From Primula veris (Eukaryota; Streptophyta; Magnoliopsida; Ericales; Primulaceae): DNA of 64,000 bases. The stretch lies in the NCBI GenBank assembly GCA_963682055.1, contig OY821745.1, forward strand, positions 1,619,501-1,683,500, read 5' to 3'. Positions within the stretch are counted from its first letter, which is position 1. Every line of letters starts with the position of its first letter. The notes beneath the pieces are model-generated. The model was not told the DNA's origin, ran no database searches, and was given only the letters and a program-made list of their open reading frames with translations. Shown piece by piece: positions 12,141 through 23,410 of the stretch. The position numbers and the translations under genes are program-made.

Positions 12141-12424
12141 TCATTCTATTATAATAAGTAAAATGAGTCTGTCCAATTTTTTTATTTTTTTTTTAAATAC
12201 CACTTTACCTTTATATTAATTATAATAATATCATACTCTCATAAAAATATTAAAAATAAAAACTAATAAAACTATTTATCATTCTTTAACAACCAAACAT
12301 TCTTTTAAATCTTAAAATATGTTTTTTTTTTATTATCCACGTATTTATATCATAACTATACATATTTTCTATATTTTTATTGCATTACGCGCCACACACG
12401 CAACGCGTGTGGCACGATTACTAG
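12141..12424 (+). mobile_element. Small Helitron-like element
   Basis: The 3' end has the expected architecture. A GC-rich hairpin (gccacacacg, a 2-nt loop, then cgtgtggc; about 12391-12413) is followed by a short spacer and CTAG at 12421-12424, with T as the next base. The candidate 5' end near 12141-12146 reads tcattctattataataag, similar to TCTATAnTATAATAAG-type plant Helitron starts, but its exact first base is uncertain. At about 284 bp it is non-autonomous. Confidence 0.55.
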
Positions 12425-14115
12425 TATACTATATATAGTGACCGATTTAACTCAAACTATGTCGTTTTAGCACACTAACTCAAATATTGTTGAGCTAAAT
12501 ATAGCCGTTTTACAACTAACTCAAGATAGAGGGAAAAGTACTGAACTTAAAAAATAAAAAATTAAAAAAATAATTAGAAAAAGATGTACAAATAAAACTA
12601 TAAAGCTAACAGAAGAAAAGACTACCGTGATCCATAAATAGGAGATATGAACTATTAAAAAATAAGAGTAAGGGTTAAATTATTTGTAGTAAAACTCTTT
12701 TAAGACTTTGGAGAACGTTTTTTTTTTTTTTTTAATAAAAAAACTTTGGAGATCTAAATATAGTAGTATTAAGATTTTAGCTTTTTTGCCTCTTTGTTGT
12801 GTGCTCCACATATGTGTATTTCTTTGCATCGTCTCTATGTCGTTTATCGGTTTTTAAACGGACTTTCAACACCGTGGGGGCTTGGCTCATAGACTTATTT
12901 TTTCATTTAATTCAATGCCTGAAATACTGATTTTAAAAAAAACAAAGTGTGGTGGTTTCTTAGCTAAGTTAGAATTGTTCATTTTAGGATCATTGGTCGC
13001 ATATTTTTCTTGGTTGTTTCAAAATTTTCAGCCTTCAATTACTTGATAATGAGCTCTTAGAGGAAATAGAAACAAAGAATAAGAACATGTATATTACTAT
13101 ATAATATATATGCACTCTATTTCAACATTTCATTAGTGTTTGACAAATAAATGTTCCAATATATTCTCCCTAAAGTCAAGAAAAATGTAATTTTACACCC
13201 TTTCCTACCAACAAAAATATATTTCGGACTATTCTTTTTATATATATATAGATACATAAAAGGCAGAATCTATAGACGGCTGAATATTTCGCCATATCCC
13301 CCGAGTTTACCAATTCCAAGAATTATGTACTTTGCCTTACATATACACATACCCTAGTAAAAGTTACACACGCATTGCGTTATAAATGTCGTAATATATT
13401 TTATTTCGAACATAATATTCAGATTTGGTATCATTTATTTTAGTTATGCAGGTTAAAACGAATTGTTAATTAATATTTAGAAAAAATTACCAAAACATAC
13501 AATTTTTCAAGTCTAATTACCAAAAACTTCAAACCAAAACTTTTCTCTTTGGTACATAATAAGGGTATTTTTAAAAAAATTGGACAAAATTGGACATAAT
13601 AAGGGTATTTTTTAAAAAATTGGACAAAATTGGACAGACTCATCTTTCTTGGATACATAAAATAAAAATGATGAAAATATACATACTGTTAGTACTTCAC
13701 TATGAAAAGATACATCCTATAACTCTTTTTCTAACTTTCATGTTACATTATATGTATTAAATGTTAAACAAGATTTGAGAATCCAGAACGAAGAAGCAGA
13801 ATATAGCAGTGCGAGTTTGAATTTCCGTTGTACCGAAAAAAAGAAAAGAAAAAAAAAACAGTGCGAGTTTGGGCATTTCAAATGAAAAGACGGAGATCGA
13901 TAAGATTGTCCTTCCTATTTTGTCCGTTCTTATAATGTCCAAAACAATTTTCTCCTATCATGTCTTGTTCCTACTCATCAACATTATCTCCTCCAAAACG
14001 TAACTTTATTGGTAAACAAGCAAATACATAATAAGGATTAAAATGAAAAGTAGCCAACAAAATTTATGTTTTTACATTTTTACACCTTCTTTGTCATTTT
14101 CTGTTTCTCATCTCC
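12425..14115. other. Intergenic DNA upstream of the gibberellin oxidase gene
   Basis: No gene is supported. A 40-bp unit is tandemly duplicated at about 13554-13634 (acataataagggtatttt ... ttggacaaaattgg). Another short repeat, cagtgcgagtttg, occurs twice at about 13807 and 13859. The sequence otherwise is AT-rich. Confidence 0.55.
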
Positions 14116-14123
14116 TATATATT
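14116..14123 (+). promoter_or_regulatory. Candidate TATA box of the gibberellin 3-oxidase gene
   Basis: The sequence TATATATT lies about 180 bp upstream of the ATG at 14303, at a plausible distance for a TATA box plus a leader of about 150 nt. The leader is A-rich, with a poly-A run near 14220. The site is assigned from position and consensus only. Confidence 0.4.
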
Positions 14124-14302
14124 AATGGAATATAAACCAACCTTCACAACTGCTACCATTAGCTTTTCTATCAAAGAAGCTCTTTAGAAGTTCTCTTAAA
14201 AGTTAAAACCCTAATCTCCAAAAAAAAAAAAAAATACCTTTAAAGAAACCTTAAACCAAAAATCCACAAATTTGTTTTCAAACATATATATATTTTCAAG
14301 CC

Positions 14303-16250
14303 ATGCCTTCGAGAGTCTCGGATGCTTTCAAGAGCCACCCTGTTGAAATTAACCATAAATGTTTAGATTTAAATTCTGTGAAAGAATTGCCCGAGTCGTA
14401 TGCATGGATATCACCTGATCATGGTATAGACCATTGTGTCAAGAGTACCGAAAGTACTTTCGAGTCAACAGTGCCTGTTATAGATCTAAACGACCAGAAT
14501 GCTCTTGCGCTCGTGGAAACTGCATGCCGAAAATGGGGAGTTTTCCAAATCATAAACCACGGGATCGAAGAAAAGGTTCTTGATGGGATTGAAACTGAAG
14601 GGAAAAAACTTTTCTCTCTTCCTCTTCAACAAAAGCTCAAGGCAGCTCGGCCTTCGAATGGTGTGGCTGGGTATGGCATGGCTCGTATTTCTTCTTTTTT
14701 TCCAAAGCTGATGTGGTCTGAAGGGTTTACGATTTTGGGTTCGCCGATGGAAAACGCTCGCAAACTTTGGCCTCGAAGTTATAATAAATTTTGGTATATA
14801 CTTTATCTTGGAATGCTTCTAAGAATTTCATTGTTCAATTCTTTGTTTTTCCTATTTGGGTTTTACACCAACACCCATATTTCAGTAAAGGAAAAAAATG
14901 ATAGCATAGTGCCAAAAACATGTTGGTTTTTCCAATTGAATTTAATACTGTCTTGGTAATTAAGAACGGCAATATCCATATTTTACAAAAAGAAAGCTCG
15001 AAATGAAATATAGTAGCATGTTTTCAAGGGTTATAATGAGAATCATAGTCCGGTAATATAAAAAAATGCACAAAAAACCTCTTTTGTGTATCGAAAAGTA
15101 ATAATTTTTGGTCTAATCTTTCACTTTTCGACAACGTTTGATCGGATTCTTCAACCTTTTACTTGTCTAGCTTAGTGCCAGAACAATTCGTAATTTCGTG
15201 CCATTGACAAATTAGGTATACACTTGGCTAGATTGCTTTTCATAAACATACGTATTAAGAACAATTATGTGAAGCGATAGTAATTAATCTCTAGCTAGAA
15301 ACTAGAAAGTGATATCTACCCTGAACAAAAGTGTAAACCTGAAAAAAAGTTGAAACAATGACATATATATATATAATACTACTACCATTTTAGATAAAAC
15401 TTTTTTCCTTTGGAATAAGTACAGTCAACCAGACATCTGTGTGTATATATAGCAATATTTCACTGATAGAAATGATTGAAATTTAAAAATAATAGACTTG
15501 TACAGTTGTACAATAATACTGAAACTTTTCTCAATATTTCTTTCCATTTCAAATATGTACTGTACATATATATATAAGTAACTATAAGACATGTATTTTT
15601 ATTTTTTTTATATCAGTTGCGCAATTGAAGAATATGAGAAAGAGATGCAGCTCCTCGCGAGAAGGTTGATGTGGATAATGCTCGGGTCTTTGGGTATAAC
15701 CCAACAAGACCTTAAATGGGCCGGTCCGAAAGGTGATTTCGACGGGGCCAATGCAGCAATACAACTAAACTCATACCCCGCTTGTCCAGATCCTGACCGG
15801 GCCATGGGCCTAGCTCCTCATACCGACTCGACCCTAATAACTATTCTTCATCAAAATAATACAAGTGGGTTACAAGTTTTTCAAGAAAAATATGGGTGGG
15901 TCACGGTTAAACCGATATCCGGTGCTCTTGTGGTCAATATAGGAGACCTATTACATATACTTTCGAATGGGTTGTACCCAAGTGTGCTCCATCGGGCCGT
16001 GGTTAATCGGACCCAACACCGGATCTCAAGTGCCTTCCTTTATGGGCCTCCGGCCCATATTGAAATATCGCCCTTGAGGAAACTACTTGGCCCAAATCGT
16101 CCGCCCCTTTATAGATCGGTAACTTGGACCGAATACTTAGGTACTAAGGCGAAGCATTTTAATAAAGCACTTTCAATAGTCCGAGTAAATGCTTGCTCGT
16201 TAGCAAACTTTATTGATGTAAGCGATCATAATACTGTAGAAGTTAGCTAG
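14303..16250 (+). CDS. GA3ox: Gibberellin 3-beta-dioxygenase (GA3ox), two exons
   Basis: The product converts GA9/GA20-type precursors to bioactive GA4/GA1 by 3-beta hydroxylation, using Fe(II) and 2-oxoglutarate; this is known for the family. Exon 1 is 14303-14793 and exon 2 is 15617-16250, with a GT-AG intron of 823 bp, giving 374 residues, the usual length. The junction restores ...NKF-CCAIEEYEKEMQ..., which matches the family's EEYEKEM segment. The N-terminal DIOX_N domain covers about 55-160. The 2OG-Fe(II) core has iron ligands His232 and Asp234 (PHTDS) and His289 (VLHRAVV), and the 2-oxoglutarate-binding Arg299-x-Ser301. Reading through the intron would give a truncated 218-residue protein, so the spliced form is the real one. 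The intron at this position is typical of GA3ox. A CACTA-like MITE lies about 60 bp after the stop. The specific paralogue cannot be told. Confidence 0.93.
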
Positions 16251-16311
16251 TTAAAGAAACTTACACAAAATAAAAAACTAGATCAAAATATACAGATATT
16301 ATACACTGTTA

Positions 16312-16504
16312 ACTACAAAATAATGTTTGATTTACTAAGAGTCAAAATCTGTCACAACTGTCGCTAATTTAAAAAGCTGTCACAAATCTGTCGTAAATTG
16401 ACTAAACTGTCACAAAGCCGTCACAAAAACCGTCGCTAATAAGCTCGTAACAAAAAATATCATCACTAATCTCGTCGCTATTTAAGTATTTTTTTTTTGT
16501 AATG
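16312..16504 (+). mobile_element. CACTA-like MITE, copy 3, just downstream of GA3ox
   Basis: It has the same orientation as the copy at 11747-11936. It shares gtaaattgactaaactgtca, cacaaaaaccgtcgctaata and the terminal ttttttgtaatgg. Its left end reads actacaaaataatg. It begins 62 bp after the GA3ox stop codon, so it probably lies in that gene's 3' UTR or immediate downstream region. Confidence 0.6.
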
Positions 16505-19068
16505 GTTATAGGGTCTCCTCGGCTTCTTTTACAAATAGTATATAACAAAAAGGATATTGAAATCTAGATTGTATCATGTGGAAGGTTAAGCAACACATTT
16601 TTTAAGTGGTCCAAAGTTCATATTGAACATGAGAGATTGCAACATGCCACATAGTTATATTATATACTCATCATACCCTTGTGTAGCACTTCAAGAAATT
16701 TAGGCTATAATTTTTTAAAAAATATTTAAATTTGTTGAGAGTTGCTAGATTAAGTAAGGGCAATAAGCAAACAAATATGTATCCAATCAAAATTTGCTGG
16801 CCATGTTATGATGACTCACTTGTCGAAATATTGCAAAAGAAACAAAAGAGTGCAAAGAAAATAATAGTTATTTTAGATGCAAGTCCATTAGAGATAAGTA
16901 GTATCAAATCTCTCGCAGAGAGATCCAAAAAAGTAGTCATTATTTAGTCTTTTGTCTTTGAATGGGTCGAATATGCAGGCATAGGGTAATATTGCCTGCA
17001 GAATCTTCAAAATTGTGATATATAAGTTCTTTTGCTTGAATAAAAAAATAAGCTTTAGAATTTGTAATAAAATAGATGATTAAAATACTGGAAGGTCTTC
17101 TGTTTTCTTAACAAATTTTTAAGTTTAAACTTTTAACAGATTTTCAATTAATTATGACTCATAAAACTTGGGCATGCTTTCTTACTCTTAATTTCAGCCC
17201 AAAAAATAACAAGATGCTTAATTTGAAGCTTAACAACGTATGGTGCCGTAGAATTCATAAAAAGATACAAATAAACTGCGCTTTCACATTTTAGAATCTA
17301 GTGAAGAACTGAAAATAACGTCTCAACTCATATCTCTGCTTATATGAAGACCAATCCCCCACGAAATATCGTTTCTCTTTTTGAAAAACTACATTTTCCT
17401 CTTCCTGCTTCTAATTTCCCAATTCTTCTTATTTCACTTAAATTTTTTAGTATTTTTTTAAAATTTTCACGTTTCTGTTTCCCGTTTGGATTCTCGCTTC
17501 CATTTCCCAACCCAGCAACTATGATGAAGACACTTGTTAAACAAAAAACAAAACAAAACTCTCCAAATGCATATGTTTTTTTTGTATTGATTCTATAAGG
17601 CAATATTCCATTCCAAAAAATGAAGACAGTGATAAAGATAAACTGTTGGTGAGTGATTGCAATGAAATGGCTTGAAAGTACAAAATGACAAGAAGTGTGA
17701 CAATTAGTGCCTCTTAGATCAATAAAAATAAGTACATTAATATGTCTGTGTGGTCTATTCGGAACATGCAAGTTTGTTGATCCATTTCTGAATTCCAATT
17801 TTTAGGAAGATACAGACAGTTACTTGAAACTTATGTAGTTTTTCATTTTTTTTAGCTGATTATGAACATGTTTACAACTAAAAACTCGTAAAACCGCAAT
17901 TCAGACATCAATTTAAACAAACCTGGTGCACCATCATTTTGTGCGTATACAAGAGTTTGTGCATAATTAATTGTCATGAAATAGCTATCTACACAACAAC
18001 ATTTTAGTAAAAAAAAAAAACCAGTTGCAACTTTACAAATTTCAAACTATTTTCATTGGTGTTCTTTTTCTCTAAATAGCTAGACAAGTTAATGTTCACC
18101 AACATAGAAAAGTAAATACTCCTTTATATACAGGATGTATTCACTTGTTTACTTAAATGCACAAGTTGAAAAAAAGAGTAGGGGCCATAATTGTCACTTT
18201 TGGACGTTAGCATTTATCCAACTAAAGTCCAAAAATGGAATAATTTGGCCATATTACACAAGAACAAGATAGAGTCCTTTCATTGCTCATCAAAATCTTG
18301 CTATTAGGATATGATAAAAATGGCTATCTCTGCAACCATGTGCAAAAACTTCATTATGACAAAATCATGTCTTTCCATGTGTGTGTGGAAGTTTTTACCG
18401 TTTGATTTTGGCTTATAAAACTTAGCTTTTTACATTTCCTAGCTTCTTTTGTTTTCTTATTATTTAGGGTTTTTTTTTTCCGCATTCAAGGGTAGTGAAT
18501 ATGTTATCTAATCCTCAGCCAAGCTGGTTTCGAAACAAACTACAAATCCCAAGGGTTGTTTGGTTGCATTTTTAAGCAAGTAGGGTGGATTTCATATGGA
18601 AATTAGTCCTTATTAAATCTGTATGGACTTTTCTTGACCGATCATTGACTAAAAGTTAGATTTTGTGACAAAAAATTTATTTTTTTGTTTAAAAGATTAT
18701 TATTGTCCCGAAAAATTACCATTTGAAGATAAAATTTGATTGTCTCTAAAAATGTTGTCCATAATTCTTAAGTTTGTTGTAGTGATACTTGATCAATCAT
18801 TTTTAAAAACTTGCATAAGAGAAAAAAATACGGCTGTAATTATGAAACTTCGATTCAATGTTTGTTTAGATGCATTTGAAGTAAGCAAATTAACGTCGTC
18901 TTAGCATCGTATATAGAAAGGCGAAGTCGTCACTTGGCTTCATTTGAAGGAGATTACAATTACTATTAAAAACTTGAAACAAATAGTACGGAGAAAAGGA
19001 TAAATAATAACACAATGAAGCAATAGAAAATGACTTATATCACGACTTAGAAAATGTTTTTGTCCGGT
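16505..19068. other. Gene-free spacer between the two convergent dioxygenase genes
   Basis: I see no supportable gene. The open frame at about 16732-16947 has no ATG at its start (an internal ATG lies at about 16777) and no family I recognise. Other open frames here overlap each other on opposite strands and are low-complexity. The interval must contain the 3' ends of both flanking transcripts. Confidence 0.55.
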
Positions 19069-20990
19069 TTAAACGCCACAGAAGGTCTTTAAAGCTGATT
19101 GATCTCTCTGGCCTGCCTCGGTGTAGTAGAAACCCAAAAATTTAACATGATCAAAGGGCTTGAAAAGTAAGGGGTGATCTTCGTCAATAAGCTCTTCGGG
19201 GGCTTTAATTATGTAACCTTCTTTTGGGATTGAAAATAGTCCAGTCGAGTATCGTGCTTCATTTCCTCTCATCATCACCCTATGATATGGAGAGTGAAAC
19301 CTCCCATTTGACCATGCCTGCAAAGAGCATAGATATGTATACATATACAGCATTGAATAATTTATAAATGATTGTTCAGATTGATCATTTTAGATTTATC
19401 CTTTTTGATAATTCGATCACTTGCATACCCAAAATGTGTTTATTTCTGGACATCTTCAATCGTCTAGTCTAGAAAACTTATCAATTTAAAGATTGACTCG
19501 TCGTTCGTGGTTTCGAAATTCTTACCTTTAAAAAGGTTTTTTATACTTACCATTAATAGTTTAGAATCATCTATCTACAGACTACAAGTATGGAAGTTCA
19601 ATTTTCTCAAAAATTAATGTGTTTTCCTTATCTTTTATTTTTTTTCTCTTGCTATTTTAATGATAATATCTATTCCATATACATTTATGTACTTGAGATG
19701 CAACTTACATAAAGAGATTCCCCAATCATGACAGTAAACGAATGCGATGAGGGTGTTACATTGATCCATTCCCCATTTTTAGTTTGCACCTCTAACCCTT
19801 CAACTTGATTTTGGTCTAATATGGTCACGATGTTTTTATCCGTATGAGAACTTAATCCAAGCTTTTTTTCAGTTGTTTCAGGTCCCTTGTATTTCATCAT
19901 TCGGAGAAGGTAATTTGTTGAATCCATGTGCTCTTCCAAGTAATTCTCCAAATTCAAGCTCTCTAAAACCATCCTCCTTATTGTCTGGTCCAACTCAGCT
20001 AGTTGCTCGGAATAAGATTGTATAGTTTCACTAAAAGATACAAAATTTTCACATAAGTACACTATGAAAGAGAAAAATCTGACAAAAATTCACTTTCAGT
20101 GGCAAAACCACCCTATGTATATTTTTATCACTGAAGATCATTTTAACACCACGCGTGACAATATTTATTCCTAATAAATATTTTGGTTCTTGGTCAGATC
20201 ACTTATTTGTCTTAGTGATCCAAATTCACTTTCATTTATTCTGGTTATTTGATCCATTATCAATGAGTATCATACCAGACGTGCCTTTGTTGGTAATCAA
20301 AACAAGTTTTCTCACCAACCAGTTCAATCTCAAAGTATATAATGCTGCATTTTGTCACCAGCCCTTTTTATATGTAAACACTAATTCTTTTATTGTTAAT
20401 ATATAAAACTACATCATTTCAGTCAATGATATTCATATTCTATAGCGCCTCCCTCGAGATTTCATTCCATTTGATGATTGCATTGGCGTGTATACTAGTG
20501 AAGGTTGGTTTCCCCATGTTGAAATAAGCATACTAACATTTTTTTAGAAAATGTATGAACATGGTTTACAGTCCTATTAATCAATACACCACAAAAAACA
20601 ATGAAAAATGTTGGTTGCATACCTAAAACTAGGATTCCCTTGTGTCCACAACAGATTTGTGAAAGTTTCAACGTTTTCAGGCACGTTTGCATCTTCTAAC
20701 CCCATGCTCTCGTAGAGAGGCACTACAGGATACTGCCCAACATACCCATGGAAGGGTTTTTTAGAAAAGTTTTTTACCTTAGTTTCTAAAGGGAGATCGA
20801 AAAGCTTTGCTAAAGAACTAAACAAAGCATTTCTTACATCTAAAGGGATTTTCGGGAATAAGGCCTCGAAACAACCAAATTCTTCAAGTGCTTGTTGAAC
20901 TTGGTCTTTCACCAAGTTCCATCTAGAGGAACCTAGCTCTAGATCCGAGAAATCGATAATGGGCAGTTTTAAAGGACTTTGGGAACCCAT
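19069..20990 (-). CDS. AOP-type 2-oxoglutarate-dependent dioxygenase, three exons
   Basis: Three exons on the minus strand, 20990-20623, 20030-19709 and 19317-19069, join in frame with GT-AG introns of 592 and 391 bp to give 312 residues. The protein resembles the AOP1-like clade of plant 2OG-Fe(II) oxygenases: short N-terminus MGSQSPLKLPIIDFSDLEL, FHGYVGQYPVVPLYESMG (about 79-96), and NPSF-SETIQSYSEQLAELDQ across the first junction. Iron ligands are His185 and Asp187 (SSHTDKN) and His242 (PYHRVMM); Arg252-x-Ser254 binds 2-oxoglutarate. In Brassicaceae AOP genes act in glucosinolate side-chain modification, but AOP1-like proteins are widespread and mostly of unknown substrate, so no pathway is assigned. 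It converges with the GA3ox gene but belongs to a different clade and does not look like a recent duplicate of it. Confidence 0.88.
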
Positions 20991-23410
20991 TGTTGCTTAA
21001 GTTGGTATGTAAGGATGTGTAAACCAAAAACTTATAATTATTGCGTGTTTTAAGTTGAGATGTCTTGCTTAATTACCAATTTATAAGCATATGGTTTGGT
21101 TAATTCATGAATGTGCTTTCTATTGTTAATTCTAAAAGAATAAAAGTTATTCATTAGTTTCATTGATATCACTAAGCTCCACATAAAGCCTAAAGTCTTG
21201 TGCCTAGACACCAAAGATGTGGAGAAAAAATAAACGGCACATTAGTTAGTTTGCTAAGTTTAAAGTTTAAACAAACCAAAAATATTTTTCATGTTTACAC
21301 ACCTAAACCTTTTAGTTGTCGTCATGGTAATTAATAATAGGAACACAGGATGAAAAATATATACTAGTAATTAAGTGAAACAAAATTTAAGTTACAATAA
21401 AATTCGATAACTACTTGCCATCTTAAATTTCTAACACTAATTAGATACACTTCTATTGTGAATACCATACCAAAACAAAACTTCTCATTTGGTGAAACTA
21501 CAAAAACATCCCTTTCTATTGACAGGCAAAGCCTTGTCATTTTCTCCAAATATTGCCTAGTGTATGGTCTTACAGTTCCAAACTACAATATTGGTGGTAA
21601 ATTTACAGTTAATTTTCTTCTTTTTTTCATGACCAAATAATATGAAATTTAAGAAGAAATTCTTATTGAGTCAATGATACATAAGAGATAAGGTCTCGTG
21701 CTATAATTGAAGTACTGTGTATATAGCCAAAAATAAGCTCTAAACATCCTAAATTATATGATACATAAAGATTTTTTTTACGTCTTAATTTTTTTTCCCG
21801 TCATATCAAAATTAGAATTTATAAATTATTTAATTTTTTCTTATATTTTCAATCAAAATAAAATTGTTTTTTGTATAAAAAAAACAGAAAAGAAAATTAT
21901 ATCTTAATTGGGTTGCGCCCTAGAGGCTCGTCTGATATATCTATCGGCCACCTCTGTCAGGAGTTCGAGTTAAAAAGCAACCTCTAATTATTGCAAACTT
22001 ACCTATGCTTATCTTGCCTGTTCGTGAAATTAAGTATATATATTTGCTTTGGAAGCTGACAGAAAATAAAAAAAAGGAAATTAAAATAACAAAAAAACAC
22101 AAATGTCGCATGCAATCATAGACAATGATGCATCCAGAAGGTGTTTTAAAAAAAAAATCAAAAATATTCGATGGAGAAATGCTAACTAATGAATGCTTAA
22201 TGATTATTAACTATATATTAGAGAATAATTGCCTTTGATTGATATTTATGTATTTGTTTCCATATGCTAATAAAATCTCTGGTTGCTGTCATATTTATCC
22301 TTGTTTTGTCGCATAATGGTCTTATTCCAAAAGGATATTTTTCATGCAAATAAATAGAGGGTCTTAATGATTGTTTATTCTAGTTAAAACAAAAACATCA
22401 CTATTCTAGTTAAACCAATTAATAAAAAATCACAATTGATCTTGGTGCAATAAGGGGATTAATAATGATAGGGGGTATATGGGAAAAAAAATGACGTTTT
22501 TTGAGTTCGGTTTCTCTTAAAAATGGGGTTTGAATGATGTCTACTTGCGCATTTTTCTCTCAATATATTGTTGTTATTTTTTTTGTTGTAATGGATCTAT
22601 TAAACGGTGTTTTTTTAGCGATTTGTAATTTGATTATTTGATTACCATCGTGGGGGTATTGTCACATGTATTCGATATTTTTCTTCTCTGGTTAGTAAAA
22701 ATTTCCTTTAGTCAAAATAAATAAATAAACCAATTAGTAAAAAGTTTTAAAAAGGATGCCAAGTTTGGTATTTAATCACAAAACAGAACGGATTCTATAA
22801 ACATGTTGCCATACTTCAATACCAAGATCTTGTTTGCTTGCAGCTTTTCCTCTTTTTTGTATCAAAATTGGACGTCTTTAGTTGACTAGTGTAAAAGATG
22901 AACATTTCTTGCTTATGTTTGCATGAAAAGGTTAGAAACATAAGTTGGAAGAACTTATTTTATTTCTCAACCTAAAAAAAACAGCTTTTTTTGCTTAATA
23001 GTTGCAACCAAAATAGAATATTTTTGCTCTACAAATTTTGAACTCCCTTTATACATTACCATCAAGTGACCTTAATCCCTTTCTTGCACTTCAATTTTGT
23101 GTAATAACCGAACAGAACTCGAAGAATACAAAACCAGTAAGCGCGAATATTACTCAAAAATTATCTAAAAATTCCCATAAAACATAATGATTTCAGCAAT
23201 CAATGATCAGAACACGTTAACAAAATTATAAATTGCATTACAAATAAGAACCGGGCAAGTCCAACAAGAATAGCAAACGAAATCCGAGACCTCCGGACAG
23301 ATATGTGGATAGATTTGTGATTCCCACACAAATTTATACATAAATATTAGCCAACTCAGAAATATGTGTACAAATATGCGTAGAAATCTATGTAATGAAC
23401 CTCTTTCAAG
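20991..23410. other. Intergenic DNA between the AOP-like and DUF2921 genes
   Basis: This interval holds the promoter side of the AOP-like gene (minus strand, starting at 20990) and the 3' side of the DUF2921 gene. I see no coding exon. A segment at 21905-21975 (gggttgcgccctagaggctc ... tcaggagttcgagtt) resembles the head of a tRNA-derived SINE but lacks a clear tail and target-site duplication. Confidence 0.5.

Noticed and set aside
14794..14959. Extension of GA3ox exon 1 to a stop at 14959
   Set aside because: Sequence after the GT at 14794 is low-complexity and unlike the family, whereas splicing to 15617 restores the conserved EEYEKEM region.
16732..16947. Open frame of about 70 codons downstream of GA3ox
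   Set aside because: It begins with TTG, not ATG, matches no family I know, and lies in AT-rich spacer without splice context.
17340..17798. Long open frame of 152 codons on the minus strand
   Set aside because: Low-complexity, Phe/Ile-rich composition typical of chance frames in AT-rich DNA, and another frame overlaps on the opposite strand.
21905..21980. Second SINE insertion
   Set aside because: B-box-like word gagttcgagtt is present but no tail or target-site duplication could be defined.
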